48,424 nucleotides of DNA from Porphyra umbilicalis (lineage: Eukaryota; Rhodophyta; Bangiophyceae; Bangiales; Bangiaceae). The position numbers were made by a program, and so were the translations under genes. Shown here in pieces: positions 42,960 through 48,424 of this stretch (its first letter is position 1; every line of letters starts with the position of its first letter). The stretch lies in contig KV919205.1 in the NCBI GenBank assembly GCA_002049455.2, forward strand, positions 1 through 48,424, in the 5' to 3' direction. The notes below the pieces were generated by a model, which saw only the letters and a program-made list of their open reading frames with translations, was not told the DNA's origin and did no database searches.

Positions 42960-43522
42960 GAGCGTCTCCACCAATGGATCCAAACACCCAAACGCCTAAA
43001 CGTGGCACGGTTTTGCCAAACGGGTATTGGTGGCTGGGATGCGATCCAAAACTAGGGTGTGACGGTCCAAAAATAGACCATCCTCACATATTCTAGTCGC
43101 CTAATCGACCTCGTGTCCAAGACACGCGATTGCTCTAGTTTTGGATCTTCAACGGCAGGGCCAGTCGAACCGGGCCCGTTTGGAGGCACGCCACTCCAAA
43201 CAAACCTGTTTGGATGCTCCCCCAACCGTTTGGGCATCCCGTGGTTCCATTTTGAGCCAACCTACGCCAATGGAAAGCGTGACCCGTGGCATGCAAACAG
43301 TGATATGGCGATCGGCCATCCACCGAGATTCTTTGTCGGGCATTCGTGGATGGTCTGTCGGCCACAAAAGAGGCCCACCCACAGTGAGCATCCAGGGGAG
43401 CCCAAGATTGAGACGTGACCTTCTTTGTTTTGCATCGACGTTTGGAGAGCCAGTGACAGGGCTACACGTTGGGCACTCGTGACGTTTGGCTTTGGCTTTT
43501 GGCTCCATTGGTGGAGACGCTC
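42960..43522. mobile_element. Harbinger-type MITE, copy A (563 bp)
   Basis: Ends GAGCGTCTCCACCAATGG and, reversed, the same 18 bases; flanked by TAA at 42957-42959 and 43523-43525. GAGCATCTCC-like termini with a TAA/TTA target are typical of PIF/Harbinger (Tourist) MITEs. No transposase is encoded. Confidence 0.88.
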
Positions 43523-43525
43523 TAA

Positions 43526-44069
43526 GAGCATCTCCACCAATGGAGCCAACCGTCCAACCCAACGGCCACGTGTGCACAACGTGTGGTGCTGTCACTGGCT
43601 CTCCAAACGCAGAGCAAAAACTAAGCAGATCACGTCTCAAACTTGGGCTCGTCTCGACGTCTCTGGCGGTGGGCCTCTTTTGTGGCATGCCAGTATTCCC
43701 ACAGATGCACTACAGAGAATCTCCATGACTGCCAGATCGTCTCGCAACTGTCTGCAAGCCACGGGTCACACTTTCCATTGGCTTTCGTGGTCCGAACAGG
43801 GAACCAGGGGTTGGCCAAACGACTCGGGGCGTCTCCAAACAGGCGTGTTTGGAGTGGCGCTGCCGTTCAAGCTCCAAAAGAAGAGCGATCCCGCGAGGCC
43901 ACCACGAGATGCATTAAGGGATTAGAAAATGTGAGAAGTGCTATTTTTGGGCTGTCACACCACCGTCACACACTAGTTTTGGACCTCACTTTCTGAACCA
44001 ATGCCCCCCTCTGCCAAACGGTGCCACGTTTGGCTGTTTGGACGGTTGGAGTCATTGGTGGAGATGCTC
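43526..44069. mobile_element. Harbinger-type MITE, copy B (544 bp), inverted relative to A
   Basis: Ends GAGCATCTCCACCAATGG and, reversed, GAGCATCTCCACCAATGA; flanked by TAA at 43523-43525 and 44070-44072. The interior matches the reverse complement of copy A at roughly three quarters of positions, for example CCAAAACTAG.GTGTGACGGT and AATGGAAAG.GTGACCCGTGGC. The two copies share the middle TAA. Confidence 0.88.
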
Positions 44070-44072
44070 TAA

Positions 44073-44479
44073 TCGCTTGCGTGTGTAATCCATCTGGACC
44101 AGAGCGATCGTGAGCCATCGAATGCTGAAACGTGGATATTCTTGATTGGGCGTGCAGATGGGACCATCCAATCAAATGGCCTAAAGGGTGACCATCAAAT
44201 CCACTAGGGCCATCCATTCTATGCAACGTGGCTGCCTGAGCGTTAAGAACACGAATAGATCCCTACTAGATGCTTCGCTAATAATTGTCACGCTACTGGC
44301 GTCTCTTACCCCGGCCTTCATTCTGGTTCCAAGTCCTATTGCCGCTTTCAAGGACCTATGGGGGGGTACTTCTCGGCATCTGATTGGTGGCCCCATGGAC
44401 ACACAATGGATGGTCGAATCATGCCGTGCTGAGAGTCGATTCCGGGCTGGAAACGCTTCGAATGCAGCCCATAGAGCCA
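44073..44479. other. no gene seen
   Basis: Moderate-GC DNA between two MITEs, without motif or obvious repeat. A 103-codon plus frame (44188-44499) has a hydrophobic stretch but runs into the next MITE. Confidence 0.45.
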
Positions 44480-44481
44480 TA

Positions 44482-44784
44482 TGTGGCGCCTTACGATAAG
44501 ATCCTCATTTTTTGTGCGAGCTTCATTTTTGACTTAGACACACCGTTCGACTCAGCTCATCGAGATCTGTCCTATGAGGCTATCTCCACGTCAATATGAC
44601 CGAATACTAAGAACTGATCGTGACATGCATTCTGGCATATTTCTCCTCGACTTTGAGAATCGGGCTTGACGGCCCCGTACGGGGGGGCTTCTGAGAGACT
44701 TTAGCATTGTAGAAAACTTCAAGCGGCCATATCTCGGTTTGACCGATCTCAAGAAAAATGAGGATCTTATCATAAGGCGCCACA
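44482..44784. mobile_element. 303-bp MITE with ~34-bp TIRs and TA flanks
   Basis: Left TGTGGCGCCTTACGATAAGA... and right, reversed, TGTGGCGCCTTATGATAAGA... match over about 34 bases with one or two differences. TA borders both sides (44480-44481 and 44785-44786). If CCA/TGG beyond the TA are counted, the inverted match is longer, so the exact boundary and superfamily (Tc1/mariner is favoured by TA) are not fixed. Confidence 0.75.
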
Positions 44785-44844
44785 TATGGTCACATCCCGC
44801 CGCAAGATCAGGGGTCCTTTTTTTGCGTGTGCGGCGCGACAGTG

Positions 44845-44970
44845 CCAGGTTTCGACTTCGTCGTTTTCTTCACCGTGGGCCGAGGTACGCCTGTGTCTTT
44901 CAAGGTGTGCGACGGCCTCCGACTTCGACTTCACTCTCGTGTTGGCGCCAGGTACACCTGGTCACCCCGT
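44845..44970. repeat. two partial copies of the ankyrin gene's first exon region
   Basis: Words TTCGACTTC...GG(A/T)ACGCCTGTGTCTTTCAA at 44850-44910 and TTCGACTTCACTCTCGTGTTGGCGCCAGG at 44930-44965 repeat the start of the ankyrin coding region (45039-45105). Confidence 0.65.
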
Positions 44971-45035
44971 TCCACGCCCACCTTATCACCCCTTTCCACG
45001 CCACGGCTTCCTCGCTCTTGTTTGGCAGCGCAACA

Positions 45036-45566
45036 ATGCCAGACTTCGACTTCCTCCTCTCTCTCACCTTGGCCCCAGGGACGCCTGTGTCTTTCAACGC
45101 GCGCGACGGCGTCGTCGGAGTTGCGGCGCAGGTGGCGGCCGGCGCGGTCGCTAATGGCGTGTGTAGGTGGCACACGCCCCTTATGGAAGCGGCGAAAGCT
45201 CGTGACCATGTCGCCGTGGCAGTGCTCTTGGCAGCTGGCGCGGATGTCCATGCGACGGCGCACTTTGGTCAAACCGCTCTGATGAAAGCGGCAGATGGCG
45301 GCGATAAGGCGTGTGTGGCAGCGCTGCTTGCGGCTGGAGCTCGCGTCAACGACTGGGACGACTCTGCCAGGACCGCGCTGATGAGTGCGGCTGACAGAGG
45401 TCATAGCGGCGTGCTGTCGCTGCTGCTGTCGGCCGGGGCAATGGTGTCGATGTTTGATCTCTTCGGACGGGATGCATTGTACCTGGCAAAGCGAAGCGGC
45501 TCTCACGCCTGTGTAGACATGCTGATGGGTGCCGGCGCTGATCCGGACGCCTGTTTTGATCTCTAG
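45036..45566 (+). CDS. ankyrin-repeat protein
   Basis: ATG 45036 (MPDFDFLLSL), 176 residues. An upstream in-frame ATG at 44739 lies inside a MITE and is not a credible start. After a 45-residue N-terminal part come four ankyrin repeats of 33 residues: 46-72, 78-105, 111-138 and 144-171. Each shows the .TAL..AA..G....V..LL.AGA.V. pattern; the last is weaker (ALYLAKRSGSHACVDMLMGAGADPD). The array ends five residues later, as is usual for complete small ankyrin proteins. Ankyrin repeats bind proteins; the partner cannot be inferred. The MITE at 44482 ends 250 bases upstream and may form part of its promoter region. Confidence 0.85.
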   Translation: MPDFDFLLSLTLAPGTPVSFNARDGVVGVAAQVAAGAVANGVCRWHTPLMEAAKARDHVAVAVLLAAGADVHATAHFGQTALMKAADGGDKACVAALLAAGARVNDWDDSARTALMSAADRGHSGVLSLLLSAGAMVSMFDLFGRDALYLAKRSGSHACVDMLMGAGADPDACFDL

Positions 45567-47353
45567 CTCCAAGGTCAAGCGACCGCAGTGTGGTGCGCTG
45601 TGCGCTGATGGCGGTCGGTGTGGCGGACCCTATGCTGTGGGTCGACGTTTGGACGGAGTTGATGGAGAACAAGGAAGCCGACCGCAGCAGCGCCGTGGTT
45701 GCGGCGGCGGTAGCGGTGGCGACGGGTGGCAGCGGGGCGATGGCGTGCGTCGCCGCCGGCAGCGATGCCGACGGCGTCGTCGACGCCGGTGTTTGCTCGG
45801 GGGCGGCGTCATGGACACAGCTGCTGCAGTAGGCGGCGGTTGCGCCGCCCGCACCGCGGTGCGGGCGGTGGTCAACTAGATGCAGGAGTTGTTTTCTGGG
45901 GCCGCCGCGATTGTAGGGGGTCACGAAGGTGGTGTGGAGCGAGGTAGGGGTGCTAGGGCAGCACAAGGTGGGCTGGAATATAGGCGGGCCCAGCGTTGCT
46001 GTCGCCCGACATCAGGGTCGCCGTCGACCACTACGCAGTATACCTGGGGAGGCAGAAGGGGGACTGTTCGGCGAAGGCGCGGAAGGAGAAAGGGCGCCCA
46101 GGGTGCGCACTAACGTGTTGGACAGCATGAGCCAGTTCTTGAGTATTTATCAGGCTTTCTGACATGGAGGGCGTTGTCCGTGGTGGCACGCAGGCACACA
46201 TCCGGGTGGGTGCCGACGGGGCGCCGCGAGCCGCCACCGGTACAGTCACCGGCGTCCGGGTTCCCAACACTGCGCCCACCGCCCCCATGCGTGCGGGTGG
46301 ATGGGGGAGGGCGGCACGCTGACGACCGACGCGCCGCCGCCGACGGCGCCCTCGCCCTCACCCTCGTCGTGGGCGGAACCGTCGCTCGTCGCGTCCTCCT
46401 CCCGCCGCCACACAACCCCCGACTACAGGGCGAGCGTCCGCGCCACCGACGCGGTGCCCTCTTCCATGAGGGCTCCGGCTTCCCCCAACCACCGCACGAG
46501 GTCCGCGTTGGCGGCGGTGACCGCAGCAGCGCGGTCGATGACGGCGACGAGTTGTGGGGATGACACGCCCCCCGGCGCGAAGCCTCCGCCGACCCATTGA
46601 CGCCGCCCCAAGGTGAGTGACTGTCAGAAAATGACATTTCTGATCAGAAATTGACAAACGGCGGACCCCGTGTCTCAGAGGCCGGTGATCGCTGTCTGCA
46701 GGCAGGTCGGCAAGGAGTCATACAAACGCCAGCGCCCAGATCGTTCAAGAGGACATCAGAGGCTATAACTCTGCAGTTGTCTAGACCACGTCATCAGCAA
46801 GAGCTTTACGGGGTCGCTCTTCTCAGTTTTCTTTTCCAGGGCAAGGACCCGTCAAAGAAAATGTTGTTTCTCCCCCCCCCAGAAGGTGCTGTGCGGCTCC
46901 CTGTTTCTTGGTTTTCTTTGGTGGACTGCGACTCGGCCGGAAATACAGTTCAGTGGTGAATCAAGGCTGTGCTGTGCTTTCTGAATTGTGCGGCACTTGA
47001 GTTCTTCTGCTGCTCGGACTTGAGAGCCATTGCATGCACATATGGGGAATGCGGATCGCGGACCGAGTCGAGCGCGACGCGAGCTCTCCCCGTCTTGGCC
47101 GTGGAAGCGCGCGCCGCGGGACCCCGTCGCCCAGCCAGCGCCGCCGCGCCGCGCACGTCCGCCCCCCGTCGCGACGCGCGGGCGGTGCCGCGCCGCCCCC
47201 TTGCCTTGCGCCACAACACGGTCACCCCCACGCGTGCGCTTGAGCGCGTCATTACACGACCGTGCGTCGGCCACTCCGCCGACGCGGCCACCCCGCGCTC
47301 CCACGCGGCGGCGCCCATTCCCAGCGCCCCCCCCCCCCCCCCCTCCCCCCACC
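45567..47353. other. long region without a confident gene
   Basis: GC-rich with short frames on both strands. A perfect 16-base palindrome ATTTCTGATCAGAAAT lies near 46644. 46110-46637 (minus) is open for 175 codons but is arginine/serine-rich without motif. 46970-47350 is the GC-rich leader of the next gene, with a C run at about 47329-47343. Confidence 0.45.
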
Positions 47354-48149
47354 ATGTCACCCGCCTTCCTCCCCCCCCCCCCTGTTGGACAACAGCGGGC
47401 GGCCATCTACCCCCCCCCCCCACCCCCCCACGCCCGCCGCGGGCGCGCAGGCACCCCCCCCGCCCCCCCCCCCCGCTGCCGCCTGTCACTCGCGACCATT
47501 GAGGCGCACGCGGCGACGCTGCACGTGGCGCTCCGCCGCGGGGGCGTCGGCCCCTTTATCACCTTTGACGCGCTCTACACGCCGCCGCCCAGCAGTGCGG
47601 GGGGGACACCCCCCCCCCGCCCCCACGCCGTCTCGCTGCCATTCGGGGGTACACGCTCACGCCGCTCGCGCGGCGGGTGCACATTGATTCCCTCCGCGGC
47701 GCGCCGCTGCCGCCGTCGGGGGGCGGCGGCGGCGCGTCCGCGTCTGCCGACGCTGACGCTGACGCGGTCGGCGGCGGCAGCAGCAGCGGCGGCGGCGGCG
47801 GCGGCGGCGGCCTGCGCGGCTTGACCCCCTCCCAGCTGGTCGTCGGCGCGCTGCTGGCGGTCGCCGCCGACCGGGGCGCCACGACTGCTGTGGCACTCGC
47901 CATTGATGATGAGGCCGGGCAGCACGCGGCGCTGTCAAAGTGGATGCGCCGCAACGGGGCGGCGCCGGTGCGGCGCGTCGGCGACGGGTGGCGGGACGTG
48001 CCGGATCGGCTCGTGTGGGGGGGCGGGGGGAGCTCGTGGCGGGGGGGGTCGACGCCATCCTCGCGTTGGGCGAGCGCCTGATTGTGGCGGCGCAGCGGCG
48101 GCGGGGGGGGGGGGGCGGGGGAGGGGGGTGGCGGGGGGGGGACGCGTGA
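47354..48149 (+). CDS. GNAT-fold N-acetyltransferase-like protein, frame broken at two homopolymers
   Basis: ATG 47354 (MSPAFLPPPP). The protein must be read in three pieces: to the C10 run at 47609-47618 ('LATIEAHAATLHVAL..GGVGPFITFDALY'), then to the G runs at 48017-48030 ('LAAIRGYTLTPLARRVHIDSL', a glycine/alanine insert, 'LTPSQLVVGALLAVAADRGA', 'ALAIDDEAGQHAALSKWMRRNGA', 'VRRVGD...VPDRLVWGG'), then 'GELVAGGVDAILALGERLIV' to the stop at 48147. The helix 'QLVVGALLAVAADRGA' followed by a strand and 'DDEAGQHAALSKWMRRNGA' resembles the acetyl-CoA loop and the N..A..LY...GF part of GNATs. The closing RLVWGG motif recalls a family seen in plants and algae. A Ser/Gly expansion interrupts the domain. 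I am moderately sure of the fold and not of the substrate. Confidence 0.55.
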
Positions 48150-48337
48150 GCGAGTGATGGGGGGGTCGGCCGAGCGCGTGGCGACGCGTCGATGGGTGCG
48201 CGCGTGCCGCGTGCCCAAAGGTCAGACGCCAACCCGTTGGTGGTGTGTTCTTTGCGCCTGTCATGGCGCCGCCGTCCCCCCCCCCGCCCCCGGTGCCCCC
48301 ACGGTTCGCCCGCACCACGCGCCCGCGCCGGCGCCGC

Positions 48338-48424
48338 CTAGAGCCGCTCAAACGTTTGCAGCAGCCCGCACCCCCCGCACCGCTTGTGCCACAGGCCCGC
48401 CACGTCCGTATCCGCCACGGGGCG
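48338..48424 (-). CDS. C-terminal end of an unknown protein, partial at the window edge
   Basis: 29 codons from the window edge to TAG at 48340-48338, with 'GLWHKRCGGCGLLQTFERL' as C-terminus. The C..C pair and neighbouring H could belong to a small zinc-binding motif. There is too little sequence to identify it. Confidence 0.25.
   Translation of the reverse strand, partial: RPVADTDVAGLWHKRCGGCGLLQTFERL

Noticed and set aside
44739..45035. Upstream ATG of the ankyrin frame
   Set aside because: The extension lies in the MITE end and in duplicated 5' fragments and has no domain.
1..48424. tRNA, rRNA or other structured RNA genes
   Set aside because: No tRNA-like A/B boxes with paired arms and no rRNA core sequence were recognised; a covariance-model scan would be needed to exclude small RNAs.

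Overview
The window comes from a very GC-rich eukaryotic nuclear genome. The evidence is two GT-AG introns that splice a recombinase cleanly, TATA boxes about 100-180 bases ahead of several start codons, a Ty1/copia retrotransposon, MITEs of hAT, Harbinger and mariner type with correct target duplications, an ATAD2/Yta7-type AAA ATPase pair and ankyrin repeats. A GC-rich alga, for example a bangiophyte red alga, would fit, but that is inference and no marker gene settles it. Poly-G and poly-C tracts are common, and many genes lose frame exactly at them, so part of the apparent gene breakage may be sequencing error.

Layout. 1-3932: 3' part of a copia element with integrase, reverse transcriptase and RNase H, a palindrome-rich spacer and a 3' LTR. 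The LTR end abuts, and supplies the stop codon of, a minus-strand ParB-like gene (3930-5822). 5880-9870: duplicated TATA promoter units, then a ~222-bp tandem repeat family in both orientations; the family recurs at 35430-36045. 9870-12560 and 24390-25640: a diverged segment present as two inverted copies. Between them lie GC-rich low-complexity DNA (12.8-18.4 kb), a divergent pair made of a GCR1-like DNA-binding protein (minus) and a three-exon tyrosine recombinase (plus), and a ~215-bp satellite (22.2-24.4 kb). 26860-30940: a TATA-driven locus that encodes, in order, a ParB-like domain, a basic/acidic linker, a beta-class DNA amino-methyltransferase and a SET domain, largely in one reading frame interrupted by three stops. 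31930-39871: two tandem paralogous tandem-AAA (ATAD2/Yta7-like) genes. The first has a degenerate catalytic core and carries a hAT MITE, itself carrying a mariner-type MITE, exactly between its two AAA domains. 40.8-41.6 kb: a broken gene of unknown function. 42.9-44.8 kb: two inverted Harbinger-type MITEs and a TA-flanked MITE. 45.0 kb: an ankyrin protein. 47.35-48.15 kb: a GNAT-like gene.

How the parts relate. Three chromatin-related themes sit together: a combined ParB/DNA-methylase/SET locus, an ATAD2-like AAA pair, and repeats built of palindromic modules located beside the ParB gene and the AAA gene. The ParB-methylase-SET locus and the recombinase plus GCR1-like pair are the two candidates for an undescribed system. 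The rest is mobile-element and satellite turnover.
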